Origin: Gracilibacillus caseinilyticus | Lineage (GTDB): Bacteria; Bacillota; Bacilli; Bacillales; Amphibacillaceae | NCBI RefSeq assembly: GCF_022919115.1 | Contig: NZ_CP095072.1 | Coordinates: forward strand, 4,340,001 to 4,404,000 | Direction of reading: 5' to 3' | Length of the DNA stretch: 64,000 nucleotides | In this document: piece after piece, positions 27,151-36,316 of the stretch | Numbering within the stretch: position 1 is the stretch's first letter | How the letters are laid out: each line of letters starts with the position of its first letter | Notes under the pieces: generated by a model | Seen by the model: only the letters and a program-made list of their open reading frames with translations | What the model was told of the DNA's origin: nothing | Databases searched by the model: none | Translations under genes and position numbers: made by a program

Positions 27151-28500
27151 TTATTCACCCACTATTTCTTCGTAGGCTGCTGACCAATCTTCGTTCCAGC
27201 TTTTCATAATATCATCATAAGTTTCATCTCGATTTCCAATAGCTGCCTCAATAATGATTTTTTTGTTTGGTTCTAACCAGAGACCAACTTCTGATTCTTT
27301 GTCTACTTCATCTAGTAATCCTTGTTTATCGTCTGGCGCTGGTGTTAGCATTTCGAATTGTGCACCTTCCTCTTGCGCTGTCGTTAATGCATCTGGTAAT
27401 GGAATATCCTTCGATGCACTGATTCCGCCCGCTTGTTCTACAGAATAACCTGAATCATGAATGAACCAGTCTACCCAAGCAAAAGCAGCATCTTTATTTT
27501 CACTGTTTTTATTAATAGAGATATTTAAATCTGCACCTAGAGAGAAGATAGTTTCCTCTGCATCTGTAGGGAATGCCATCATTCCGATATCATCTGCATT
27601 TTCTCCTGCACCTTGAATTTGTTCAAGTGCCCATGAACCTAATACCATGGTGGCGATTTCACCGTTATTCATTCTTACTTTAGAAGCTTCCCAATCAGTA
27701 GTAAGGGGGTCTTCTTCAATAAGTCCTTTCTCCGCTACTTCATACATTAAACTATAATGTTCATAATGCGGATCGCCTTGATCAAATGGTGTTGGATCAT
27801 CTAACATATCGACATTGTAATAATCAACATTACCTGCAGTAGTGGTAACAGCACCTTCCCACTGAGTTAATGGCCAACCGGCTGCATAATTTGTATACAA
27901 AGGCACTGCATTGGTGTTTTCTTTAACTTTTTCTAACGCAACGATGAATTCATCTTGTGTTTTAGGAAGCTCTGTAATTCCTGCTTCTTCAAATACTGCT
28001 TTATTATAAATAACGCCTGTATACGTTAAAGCAATCGGAATACCATAAACGGTTCCATCAACTTGACGCTCTTCTACACCTAAATACTTTTCTTGCATAT
28101 CTTCTAACGTACCCATTGGCTCAAAGAAATTCGGGATATCTTCGATAGGAACTTGTACAGGTATGTATTGCACATCCCCATAATCTTCCGTATTCATACG
28201 AGGCATAATTTCTCCACCGTAATCTGTTAATGCTTCAAAATTCACATTTACATTCGGATAAATTTCATTAAACTGTTTCGCATATTCTTGATAAACAGTA
28301 TCGACAATATCCGTTCTGTGCGTGATTACAGTAAGGTCTCCTTCAATCTCTTCCGGATCTTTCTCTTTCCATGTTTCGTATGTTGGCTGGTCAGACCCTT
28401 CTCCGGAACCTTCCTCTGAATCAGAAGAACAACCAGCAATTACGACGATAACTAACATTGATGCAAAAAACACTAACAACTTTTGGTTAAGCTTAAGCAT
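27151..28500 (-). CDS. Extracellular sugar-binding lipoprotein of an ABC importer
   Basis: 449 residues. The N-terminus is a lipoprotein signal with lipobox VIAGC (Cys about 24), followed by a Ser/Glu/Gly linker. The rest is a family 1 solute-binding protein (SBP_bac_1) with GTVYGIPIALTYTGVIYNKAVFEEAGI and the late NKDAAFAWVDWF pattern (both quoted in part). First gene of the operon that continues with two permeases, GH113, GH2, GH113 and the SGNH esterase, so manno-oligosaccharides are the likely ligands. The promoter with cre and operator is just upstream. Confidence 0.93.
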   Translation of the reverse strand: MLKLNQKLLVFFASMLVIVVIAGCSSDSEEGSGEGSDQPTYETWKEKDPEEIEGDLTVITHRTDIVDTVYQEYAKQFNEIYPNVNVNFEALTDYGGEIMPRMNTEDYGDVQYIPVQVPIEDIPNFFEPMGTLEDMQEKYLGVEERQVDGTVYGIPIALTYTGVIYNKAVFEEAGITELPKTQDEFIVALEKVKENTNAVPLYTNYAAGWPLTQWEGAVTTTAGNVDYYNVDMLDDPTPFDQGDPHYEHYSLMYEVAEKGLIEEDPLTTDWEASKVRMNNGEIATMVLGSWALEQIQGAGENADDIGMMAFPTDAEETIFSLGADLNISINKNSENKDAAFAWVDWFIHDSGYSVEQAGGISASKDIPLPDALTTAQEEGAQFEMLTPAPDDKQGLLDEVDKESEVGLWLEPNKKIIIEAAIGNRDETYDDIMKSWNEDWSAAYEEIVGE

Positions 28501-28547
28501 GTTTTTTGACCCCTTTCCTTTAGTTCATAACTGTTTAATTATTTAGG

Positions 28548-28601
28548 TTAACGTTAAAGTAACCATAAATAAATAATAACCTGAAACCGTTTACTCGTCA
28601 A
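28548..28601 (-). promoter_or_regulatory. Mannan operon promoter with cre site and LacI-type operator
   Basis: On the minus strand, TTGACG (plus 28596-28601), 17 bases, then TATTAT (plus 28573-28578): a strong sigma-A promoter. The spacer contains a cre match (TGAAACCGTTTACT at 28582-28595, 13 of 14). The palindrome TTAACGTTAA (28548-28557) lies just after the expected transcript start. This predicts CcpA repression plus a specific repressor, probably the LacI protein at 29938-30945. Confidence 0.82.
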
Positions 28602-28924
28602 TGCTTTTTTTGCTTTTTACACCAAAAATATTTAAGTTCACTTAATAGTTAATTACTTAATTCTACTTTCTTATCCGGTTATAGACCACTTCTTTATATT
28701 CTGTATAGCAAAACACAGTAAACTAGAACTGAAAACTAATCGTTAAGTTAATAAATTGCAGACAAAACCAATCAGCATTCCATTCCACTCTGCATATTGT
28801 GTATCACAATTAACCTTACTATTACATTCTTTTCAAATAAATCTATACAAATTACTTAAGTAAGAGTTACTAGATACTTTCTTGCTATAAGATAAACCGA
28901 TCCTATATTTTATAAAACTACCAC

Positions 28925-29103
28925 TAATACGGATTATGTAAAGTCGAACTGTATTACACTATGGTAATTTTGAAATCTTTTATCTGCTTAGCAAAGCTCC
29001 GGAAATTTGCCCCACTGTACACGAAGTGGTTGGCCGGAGCGATATCATACCACTAACTACAGTTCAAAATAAGCATTAAGCTAGCATTACATAATCCGTA
29101 TTA
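28925..29103. repeat. ITR-bounded intergenic element, copy C (short form)
   Basis: A 179-bp version with ends TAATACGGATTATGTAAAG (from 28925) and ATTACATAATCCGTATTA (to 29103). Most of the hairpin arms are missing; what is left reads CTCCGGAAATTTGCCCC, then CGAAGTGGTTGGCCGGAGCG. An internal deletion derivative of copies A and D. The rest of the gap 28602-29170 shows no gene. Confidence 0.85.
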
Positions 29104-29170
29104 TCAGCACCGTACTTTTTCAATCTTTAGGCATAACTCTCTTCTGCAAATTCCTTTATTACAAATTCAC

Positions 29171-29205
29171 AAAAAATGACCGGGACATGCTGCCCGGCCA
29201 TTTTT
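29171..29205. terminator. Terminator of the DUF624 gene
   Basis: AAAATGACCGGG pairs with CCCGGCCATTTT across an 8-base loop, with A- and T-runs on both sides. It can stop transcription from either side. Confidence 0.88.
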
Positions 29206-29242
29206 CTATACTTTTGAATACAATTATTATCTTATAGATGGA

Positions 29243-29848
29243 TCAAGTAGTAGCATCATGATGAAAGGGATGCTTAAAATTTCGGAACAACAATGACATG
29301 CTGATACTAAACAGACATGGCCCGAATGCAAGGAACGCAATTAGGTTCCAGTATAAAAGCAAATATAATACAACGATACAGAGCAATATAGCAATCGATA
29401 AAAGCGGCTTTTTAAACGATGTTACAAAAGCTAGTGCAAAAGCATCTTTTGTATGATAATGATAGAAAATAAAGTAATAAAGTACAAATACGACATTTAC
29501 AATCAGAAGTGCAGCCAAATAGATTAATACAATCATGAAAGCTAATCGCAATGCCAGGTCTGAACGATTTAAATAAAACAACGCAACTTGCAGTAATACT
29601 AAGAGAATCGTAACTGCAAATGATACGCCACGATAAGATCGATATTTATTATAACACTCACGAAAAATCTCTTTTGTTTCCTCATCTGATGGTTGAAATA
29701 AGACAATTTTAGTTGTTTCCCACAATGCCGCTGTCGCAGGAATGAAACTATACACAATTACCCCTCTCAACAAATAAATCCAATAATAAAAACTAATTTG
29801 GAACAATGTGTAGATAAATTGAAACAAACGCTGAATCGACTCACTCAT
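29243..29848 (-). CDS. DUF624 (YesL-like) membrane protein
   Basis: 201 residues with about five to six hydrophobic helices and short charged loops. The sequence FSIPATAAL-like start (here YSFIPATAALWETTKI) and the length match DUF624/YesL proteins, which are regularly found beside Firmicutes ABC sugar importers and their regulators. The function in the family is not settled; a role in assembling or sensing the importer is often supposed. It lies between the mannan operon and a LacI regulator, each with its own terminator. Confidence 0.8.
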   Translation of the reverse strand: MSESIQRLFQFIYTLFQISFYYWIYLLRGVIVYSFIPATAALWETTKIVLFQPSDEETKEIFRECYNKYRSYRGVSFAVTILLVLLQVALFYLNRSDLALRLAFMIVLIYLAALLIVNVVFVLYYFIFYHYHTKDAFALAFVTSFKKPLLSIAILLCIVVLYLLLYWNLIAFLAFGPCLFSISMSLLFRNFKHPFHHDATT

Positions 29849-29911
29849 AACTTACACTTCTTTCTGTAACTGGATTGAATTCTTTTATCTTCTCAGTTAA
29901 TTTCACAAAGC

Positions 29912-29938
29912 AAAACCAAGACAAAAGGCGCCTTGGTT
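29912..29938 (-). terminator. Terminator of the second lacI-type gene
   Basis: AACCAAG (29914-29920) pairs with CTTGGTT (29932-29938) around a GC-rich inner part. It overlaps the LacI stop codon, with TTTTG following on the minus strand. Confidence 0.75.
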
Positions 29939-30945
29939 TACTTTTTTTCATTTACAGAATCTCGATAAATAATTTTCCCCTTAACCGCCAATCTTCCGAA
30001 CGAATTGGTCGGATCCTCCATTTTCTCACAAATGAATTTAACTGCATTTTTAGCCATCTCTTCGACATCTACTTCTACCGTGGTCAAATTCGGCGTAGTT
30101 AACGTAGCATAAATATCATTATCAAATCCGACAACCGAACAATCCTCCGGCACTTTATAACCATCATGACGCAAGCGTTCCATTAACAAATGCGCAACTT
30201 GATCACAATTACAAACAAAAGCTGTTGGCATCACTTCCGGTAAATCAAATGAGATAAATGCTCCACGTTCATTGCGATCACTGATAACATAGTCTTGATT
30301 TAACTGGATTTTATGCTCTAATAGCGATTTATAATAACCTAAAAACCGATCCTGTATACTGCTAGTTGAAAAAAGATTTCCTACATATGCTATATCCCGA
30401 TGCCCTTGTTTAATTAAATAATTCGTTATTTCATAAGCACCATTAAAGTTATCGGTAATAACTGCATCGACATTACTGTTTTCGTCGTAAAAATCCAAAA
30501 ATATCAACGGCATACCTAACTTTTTCATATGATTAATATAGTCTGTCTTAGGCTGTCCTAACAAAACAAACCCATCTACTCGTTGTTCATGATAAATACG
30601 TGGCAGTTTCAACTGGTCTTCATCATCGTCCGTCATAATATGGATGATCGCATAATACCCATATTCCTCAAGATGCTGTGCGATTGATTGATATACTTTT
30701 AGATAGAAGGATTGCGACATTCCCGTATATCGTTCAGGAATAATCACGCATATATTATAAGATCTCCCATCCTTCATTGATTTTGCTACTGCATTGTAAC
30801 GGTAACCCATCTCATCTGCTAATGTTTTTATTTTCTCTTTTAGTTCATCACTGACGCCTTCCTTATCATTTAACGCTTTCGACACCGTTACACTACTTAC
30901 ATCCAAGCGTTCAGCAATATCTTTCATCGTGACATTCACTTTCAT
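29938..30945 (-). CDS. LacI-family repressor, probable regulator of mannan/galactoside genes
   Basis: The start is ATG 30945 after GGGGTG; upstream codons to 30990 are ignored. 335 residues: helix-turn-helix VTMKDIAERLDVSSVTVSKAL at the start (quoted in part as DIAERLDVSSVTVSKAL) and a PBP-like effector domain ending CSVVGFDNDIYATL and TTVEVDVEEMA. It is flanked by the mannan operon, DUF624 and GH130 genes. The palindrome AACGTT-centred operator occurs at the mannan operon promoter (28548) and at both promoters of the ABC exporter/GH36 divergence (36192-36300), making it the best candidate regulator of all three. Confidence 0.92.
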   Translation of the reverse strand: MKVNVTMKDIAERLDVSSVTVSKALNDKEGVSDELKEKIKTLADEMGYRYNAVAKSMKDGRSYNICVIIPERYTGMSQSFYLKVYQSIAQHLEEYGYYAIIHIMTDDDEDQLKLPRIYHEQRVDGFVLLGQPKTDYINHMKKLGMPLIFLDFYDENSNVDAVITDNFNGAYEITNYLIKQGHRDIAYVGNLFSTSSIQDRFLGYYKSLLEHKIQLNQDYVISDRNERGAFISFDLPEVMPTAFVCNCDQVAHLLMERLRHDGYKVPEDCSVVGFDNDIYATLTTPNLTTVEVDVEEMAKNAVKFICEKMEDPTNSFGRLAVKGKIIYRDSVNEKK

Positions 30946-31054
30946 TTTTTCACCCCAATACATACTTTTCACAATTCTTTTCCCTATCATATCACTTTTT
31001 TAAATTAATTACTTAAATATTTTACTTTATATTAAGTAAAAATATAATAGATAG

Positions 31055-31089
31055 AAAACCTGCACCTATGGCAGCTTCATAAGTGCAGG
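31055..31089 (-). terminator. Terminator of the epimerase-GH130 operon
   Basis: CCTGCAC (31059-31065) pairs with GTGCAGG (31083-31089), followed on the minus strand by TTTTC. It lies 26 bases after the GH130 stop. Confidence 0.75.
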
Positions 31090-31114
31090 CAACGTATGCA
31101 CCATTAAGGAGTAA

Positions 31115-32290
31115 CTATTCCTCTAACAATGCCTTATTCTGTAGTATTAAATCTTTTCTTTGCTGCGCATTTTCTAACGAACGATATTGATCCTCCGGCG
31201 TATGGAACGTATAATCTATCAATCGATCAATCGTTGTCGTGGCAACATGAATTCTTGTATCACTTGATGCATAATAGATAAATACATCATTATTTTCATC
31301 TACGGTCACGCCGTTACAGAAGATAACATTGGATACATCCCCAACTCTCTCCTCATCATATGGCGCAATAAAATGTCCGCCGGGAAGAGCAATTAATTTG
31401 GTCGGATCTTCTAAACTAGTCGCAAAGGTATACAATACATAACGCAAACCAGCTGCTGTATTGCGTACTCCATGTGCAATATGAATCCATCCTTTATCTG
31501 TTTTGATAGGTGCTGGTCCTTGCCCATTTTTCACTTCATATATCGTATGATATTTCTTACCATGGATCACTTTCTCTTCCTCAATAACAGGATTGTTGAT
31601 ATCTTTGGTTAAACCGAATGCAATACCACCACCAGAACCTGTTGATATAAAACCGTCTTGAGGACGAGTATAAAAAGCATATTGCCCGTCAACAAATTCA
31701 GGATGTAACACGACATTACGTTGCTGAGGAGAAGGAGTCTGAATATTCGGGAGTCTTTCCCAATCCTTCAAATCCTTTGTCCTGACAAGTCCCGCCTGCG
31801 CTACTGCACTGGACGTATCAAACTCACCAGCATTCGGATCTTTACTTTCTGAGCAATAGATTCCATATATCCAACCATCCTCATGCTTTACTAACCTCAT
31901 GTCATAAACGTTTGTTTCTTCAGGATCGATATCTTCCCAAACGAGCGGACTATCGACAAACGAAAATTGATCGACACCATTATCACTTACCTCTAAGGCA
32001 AAAATTGATTTACGATCTACTCCTTCAAGACGAACGACCATATAATACTGACCTTGATGATAAATAGCACCAGGATTAAATGTTGCATTCACACCTAACC
32101 GCTCCATAAAAAATGGATTGGTTTCTTTATTCAGGTCAAACCGCCAATGTAATGGTACATGATGACGAGTTAATACCGGTTGTTGATATTTTGTATACAC
32201 ACCATTATAAAAATGTGAATCTGGATGATTTTTTTGATTAATTAATTTATGTTGTTCTTCCAGCAATGAAAAATATTTCTCATGAATCAT
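31115..32290 (-). CDS. GH130 4-O-beta-D-mannosyl-D-glucose phosphorylase
   Basis: 391 residues, cytoplasmic. Five-blade propeller of GH130 subfamily 1: [43 protein letters not shown], and the catalytic Asp at D130 in NVYDMRLV, equal in place to D131 of the Bacteroides fragilis enzyme. It phosphorolyses mannosyl-beta-1,4-glucose to alpha-mannose 1-phosphate and glucose. The start overlaps the epimerase stop by one base (TAATG), so the two proteins are translationally coupled. The pairing with an epimerase supports the mannosylglucose specificity over other GH130 activities. Confidence 0.92.
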   Translation of the reverse strand: MIHEKYFSLLEEQHKLINQKNHPDSHFYNGVYTKYQQPVLTRHHVPLHWRFDLNKETNPFFMERLGVNATFNPGAIYHQGQYYMVVRLEGVDRKSIFALEVSDNGVDQFSFVDSPLVWEDIDPEETNVYDMRLVKHEDGWIYGIYCSESKDPNAGEFDTSSAVAQAGLVRTKDLKDWERLPNIQTPSPQQRNVVLHPEFVDGQYAFYTRPQDGFISTGSGGGIAFGLTKDINNPVIEEEKVIHGKKYHTIYEVKNGQGPAPIKTDKGWIHIAHGVRNTAAGLRYVLYTFATSLEDPTKLIALPGGHFIAPYDEERVGDVSNVIFCNGVTVDENNDVFIYYASSDTRIHVATTTIDRLIDYTFHTPEDQYRSLENAQQRKDLILQNKALLEE

Positions 32291-33462
32291 TAGCCTAACA
32301 CCCTTTCAATAAATTCTAAACAAAACCTACTGTTATGGTAGGACGTCTTCCAAGGCTCACCGACTGATCTTTCTGTCGGCTTTCCATTTGCTTCTACCGA
32401 CCAATACCATTCGCCATGTTTCCGTTTATCGACGATATTTTGTTTGATATAGTCCCATAACTTTATAATTAATTGCTCAAATTTCGGATCATCTGTATTC
32501 TGATAAGCATTTAGGAAGCCAACCATCGCCTCTGCCTGCACCCACCAGATTCTGGTATAATCGTACTCCTCATTAATCTGCTCATTAATAAGGGAGCCAT
32601 CCTCTTGTATAGCATAATCAGCAACATTATAAGCAATATCCAAAATCATCTTGTCATAGTTTGAGTCATGAAAATTAATCGTTTTCATCGTTTCATCCAT
32701 CAGCCAACTCGCTTCAATATCATGACCGAATGACTTCATATCCACTAACGATTGCCACTCTTTATCAAAAAACACGTTTAAAAATTTGGTTTTCTCATCA
32801 TAGATATTTTGATAATGCACGTGTAACAGATCAGTTAATCGTTGCTTCAGCGCCTGATCATAAGTTGCTTTATAAAGATTTGTATATGCTTCTAACACAT
32901 GGATATGCGTATTCATCGTTATCTCCGCCATAACGCCGTTTTCACTGAGCATTTCATTATCAACGGGATGCCAAGAGCGGTCAAATTCTTCCATATAGGC
33001 TTGATTTTGATTATCATAGCCCTTTTCTTCAATTAAGTGATATATTTCCATAGCCAGATCTAACGCTTCCCGCGATCGACTGACTCGGTAGTATTCACTT
33101 AAAGCATATATCGCAAACGATTGGGCATATACATGCTTTCTCGTATCTTTCGGTTTACCTCGAAAATCTACTAACCAGTAAATACCTCGATGAATTCTAT
33201 CATAAAGTTTATCACGTAAAAACGCATACAAATGATTCGCATATTCGAGATATTTCTCATTGTTCGTTACACGATAAGCAGCAGAAAAAGTCCAGAGAAA
33301 CCTTGCTGTTGCAATGCCCCCTTTATCTGCCTCTTCCTCAATTCGTAACGAATAATCAACCTCGCCATAGAAACCACCGTTTTTTTCATCTTTTAAGTTC
33401 ATCCAGAATGGGAGAATTTTTTGCTCGAGATGTTCTTTAATCTCTGCTGCTAATTGTTTCAT
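32290..33462 (-). CDS. Cellobiose 2-epimerase (mannobiose to mannosyl-glucose)
   Basis: 390 residues from ATG 33462 (GGAAGG upstream). The (alpha/alpha)6-barrel family of N-acylglucosamine 2-epimerases is recognised by [25 protein letters not shown], the catalytic His pair H247 in [12 protein letters not shown] and H376 in [11 protein letters not shown], and R-x-W-W-V-Q-A-E. It converts the reducing-end mannose of beta-1,4-mannobiose to glucose. The next gene is the GH130 phosphorylase, the exact two-step pathway described in B. fragilis and Ruminococcus albus. It has a strong promoter with two operators. Confidence 0.92.
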   Translation of the reverse strand: MKQLAAEIKEHLEQKILPFWMNLKDEKNGGFYGEVDYSLRIEEEADKGGIATARFLWTFSAAYRVTNNEKYLEYANHLYAFLRDKLYDRIHRGIYWLVDFRGKPKDTRKHVYAQSFAIYALSEYYRVSRSREALDLAMEIYHLIEEKGYDNQNQAYMEEFDRSWHPVDNEMLSENGVMAEITMNTHIHVLEAYTNLYKATYDQALKQRLTDLLHVHYQNIYDEKTKFLNVFFDKEWQSLVDMKSFGHDIEASWLMDETMKTINFHDSNYDKMILDIAYNVADYAIQEDGSLINEQINEEYDYTRIWWVQAEAMVGFLNAYQNTDDPKFEQLIIKLWDYIKQNIVDKRKHGEWYWSVEANGKPTERSVGEPWKTSYHNSRFCLEFIERVLG

Positions 33463-33484
33463 AAGTCTCAATCCTTCCTTTTGT

Positions 33485-33535
33485 TTATCGATAACTTAAT
33501 AAATTAATATTAATTAACTTATCGATAATTGTCAA
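33485..33535 (-). promoter_or_regulatory. Epimerase-GH130 promoter with twin TTATCGATAA operators
   Basis: On the minus strand, TTGACA (plus 33530-33535), 17 bases, TAATAT (plus 33507-33512). A perfect palindrome TTATCGATAA lies in the spacer (33519-33528) and an identical one lies downstream of the start site (33485-33494), 34 bases apart. The operator sequence differs from those at the mannan and GH36 promoters, which points to another regulator. Confidence 0.8.
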
Positions 33536-33568
33536 TTACTTATTTGCGTTTCGTTAAAACGATGATCA

Positions 33569-34269
33569 TTAAATCTTGAAATTTGAAAAGTACGATTCCA
33601 ACTCATGAGCCATCGCTGCTAACTCCTGTGAAGAAGCTAGTAACTGTTGCATTGCAGCATTTTGCTGTTCTGCCCCAGATGCAATCAAACCAATTCTTTG
33701 CGATGATTGTTCAGATATTGACTGGATTGTTTCGGTTGATTGATGGACTCGCTCTACTTGCCCATTCGTCACCATAATCGTCTCTCCAACACGGAGATGG
33801 TGATTAGTTAGCGAAGCAATCGATTGCGAGATATTCTCAAATACATTTCCTACCTTGGTAACTTTTTGTTCACTTAAAGCATTAATTATCCCACCAATCT
33901 TATCCATTTGTTCCTTCACAACATTCATGCGACGAGCTGTATCCTGTACATTTACTGAGCCATTTTCCACCTCCACCGCCGTCTGATTGTTAAGCTCTTG
34001 GACGTCTGCAATTGTATTGGTGAGCTCATTCCAGGAAGCTTGCATCTGGTTGATTACACCTGTTGTTTGTTCTACTGATTTCACTTGGTTCTCTGCGCCT
34101 TCAGCTACACCTGTCATCTCTGTCATCATTTGTGGGAAATAATAAATAACGCAAGTACACTTGCAAAGAAGATGTCATATCTTTTACTAATCCCCCCATT
34201 TTTCCATATAGAATAATTACGGAATTTCTTCAATACCGTCCATTTCGAAAACAGTTTCTTGGTTTTCAT
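33569..34269 (-). pseudogene. Wrecked methyl-accepting chemotaxis receptor gene
   Basis: An N-terminal frame starts at ATG 34269 (AAAGGGGA upstream) and reads 47 residues, ending with a first membrane helix (YDIFFASVLALFIIS), then stops at 34126. The C-terminal receptor part (34129-33569, 186 residues, coiled-coil with the typical SSQRIGLIASGAEQQNAAMQ and ELAAMAHELE ending) lies in another frame. The sensor domain, second helix and HAMP are gone. The conserved hairpin tip (normally E-x2-NLLALNAAIEAARAGE) is also deleted, being replaced by NALSEQKVTKVG. So there are at least two deletions and a frameshift, and it cannot signal. Confidence 0.85.
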
Positions 34270-34337
34270 GTGTATCCCCTTTCATAACTACCGTTTATTA
34301 TTTAACAACTCTCGTTCAACCGAGATGGCCGCATCAC

Positions 34338-36140
34338 CTACCCATGCTGTACTGCTTCAGATGCCATCTTTATTTGATAGAATTCTCCTCTATTTGCTAA
34401 CAATTGATCATAAGTTCCCGTTTCCACACATTGACCGTTATTCATCACAACAATCCGATCAGCATCACGAATAGTAGACAATCGATGCGCCACGATAAAA
34501 GTCGTTTTTCCTTTCACTAATTCTTGCATCGCATCCTGAATTAATTTCTCTGATATATTATCAAGCGCTGACGTTGCTTCATCTAAAATAACCATTTGCG
34601 GATTTCGAATGAATGCACGAGCAATCGCAATTCGTTGGCGTTGACCGCCAGATAGTCGATCACCGTGCTCCCCTATTTTAGTATCCAAGCCTTCAGGTAA
34701 CTCTTTTATAATATCTTGCAGATTAGCCATCTTGACAGAAGCCTCCACTTCCTGATCGTTGACTTCCGCCAATCCATAGGTAATGTTGTCCCTTATGGAA
34801 CCCGAAAATAAAATCGTATTCTGTGGTACAACCGCTATGTTCTTTCGGAAGCTTCGCATGCTTACATCATCCATCGGAATTTCATCAATTAAGATTCTTC
34901 CTGAAGTTGGACGATAAAAGCCCGTGACGAGATTTAAAATAGTAGATTTTCCTGCTCCTGACTCCCCGACAAAAGCAACCGTTTCTCCAGGCTTTACTGA
35001 TAGACAAAAGGATTCAAGCACATGTTTATCTGTATCACGATATTTGAAATAAACATTTTCAAACTCGACTGAGCCATCCAGCTGTTTCAATTTCATCTTC
35101 CCTTGATATTCTTGTGTTTCTTTAGCGAATAGAATCTCAGAAATAGAATGTACGGATTCAAACCCTTTTGCCAATTGCGGATAAATATTAATCACACCAG
35201 AAATCGACATCAAAATTTGCGTAAAATAAGTTTGATACAGCACAACATCTCCTATTGGGATACTTCCTTGATAGGCTAGATAAACCGTAAACAACAAACA
35301 TAATACCTGAAATAACTGAAAGGCAACCCAGTTACTTGCTCCAAAAAACGCTTCCGTTATGTCAAGCTTGTATCCTTTTCCTCGCACATGATGAAGCAAT
35401 GAATCCATTTTGTTAATTTCTACTTTTTCCAGACCATGTGCTCTTGTTACCGGTATCATTTCAACCGTCTCTGCTACCTGTCCAGACATTTCTTCTACTT
35501 GTTCACGAAATTCACGATTTCTTCTATTTAATTTTCCGCGGAAGAAATAAACAATGACTATCGAAATTGGTATAGCAACTAAAAAAAAGGATGTGACGGA
35601 CCAGCTTCGATTAGCAGTAACAGCTATCGCAACAATTACATTCATGAGAGCAGGCAATACCCCCAGCATCGTCTGCTTGGACATAATTTCAATCATTTCT
35701 ACATCACGGAGAACCTTTGCTTGCAGTTTACCTGAACGTAATTCTCCATGATAAGATATCGAAAGATGTTGCAATTTACGGATTAAAGTACTTCTTAGGC
35801 TTGCTTCTACATGTCGAATTGCTTTACTCATAAAGCTGATATGAAGAATCTGACTTGGCAAATTTTGAATAATAACTACCGTAAGCACAATAATATTGAT
35901 CCACAGCGTCCGAACATCTTGTTCACCTGGATTAGCAGCAAAGTTGATTAAATTAGCTGTGACTATAGGCAGTATCCATACAGGTGAATGTTTCAATAAA
36001 AAGAATATAAAAGAAACAAATAATTTCATATAATGACCACGATACATTACATGCAATGTCCTGAACAGCCTTCCTTTTACATCTTGCTGTTCTTCGAATC
36101 TCTTTTCAAAATCCAGGGAGATTCCATTATCTTGCGGCAT
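34338..36140 (-). CDS. ABC transporter, fused membrane and ATPase domains (exporter type)
   Basis: 600 residues: six-helix ABC-exporter membrane domain (about 40-320) and nucleotide-binding domain (about 355-590) with Walker A GESGAGKST (about 390), Q-loop PQNTILFSGS, signature LSGGQRQR (about 498), Walker B MVILDEATSALD and H-loop AHRLST. Half-transporter that would act as a dimer. Divergent from the alpha-galactosidase gene with shared operator-like sites in between, so it may be co-regulated with sugar genes. The substrate is unknown; in this context export of a sugar-related or toxic compound is possible but not shown. Confidence 0.88.
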   Translation of the reverse strand: MPQDNGISLDFEKRFEEQQDVKGRLFRTLHVMYRGHYMKLFVSFIFFLLKHSPVWILPIVTANLINFAANPGEQDVRTLWINIIVLTVVIIQNLPSQILHISFMSKAIRHVEASLRSTLIRKLQHLSISYHGELRSGKLQAKVLRDVEMIEIMSKQTMLGVLPALMNVIVAIAVTANRSWSVTSFFLVAIPISIVIVYFFRGKLNRRNREFREQVEEMSGQVAETVEMIPVTRAHGLEKVEINKMDSLLHHVRGKGYKLDITEAFFGASNWVAFQLFQVLCLLFTVYLAYQGSIPIGDVVLYQTYFTQILMSISGVINIYPQLAKGFESVHSISEILFAKETQEYQGKMKLKQLDGSVEFENVYFKYRDTDKHVLESFCLSVKPGETVAFVGESGAGKSTILNLVTGFYRPTSGRILIDEIPMDDVSMRSFRKNIAVVPQNTILFSGSIRDNITYGLAEVNDQEVEASVKMANLQDIIKELPEGLDTKIGEHGDRLSGGQRQRIAIARAFIRNPQMVILDEATSALDNISEKLIQDAMQELVKGKTTFIVAHRLSTIRDADRIVVMNNGQCVETGTYDQLLANRGEFYQIKMASEAVQHG

Positions 36141-36191
36141 ATTCTCACTCCTATTATATATATTATTAAATAACCTAATGCATTAAGTAAT

Positions 36192-36221
36192 ATATTAAAA
36201 CGTTAACAATGTATTTGTCCA
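36192..36221 (-). promoter_or_regulatory. Promoter of the ABC exporter gene with operator
   Basis: On the minus strand, TGGACA (plus 36216-36221), 18 bases, TAATAT (plus 36192-36197). The spacer holds GTTAACGTTTT, an AACGTT-centred half-palindrome similar to the operators at 28548 and 36283. Confidence 0.6.
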
Positions 36222-36249
36222 TTATTATCTATCTATTACAAAATATTTT

Positions 36250-36300
36250 TTGACAATATACAGAAACTTTACTATATTACAATAAGTAAACGTTAACTTA
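36250..36300 (+). promoter_or_regulatory. Alpha-galactosidase promoter with operator
   Basis: TTGACA (36250-36255), 17 bases, TATATT (36273-36278): a near-perfect sigma-A promoter. TAAGTAAACGTTAACTTA (36283-36300), an almost perfect palindrome, covers the expected start site, so a LacI-type repressor would block it. GGAGG follows at 36304-36308. Confidence 0.85.
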
Positions 36301-36316
36301 ATTTGGAGGTGTTGAC

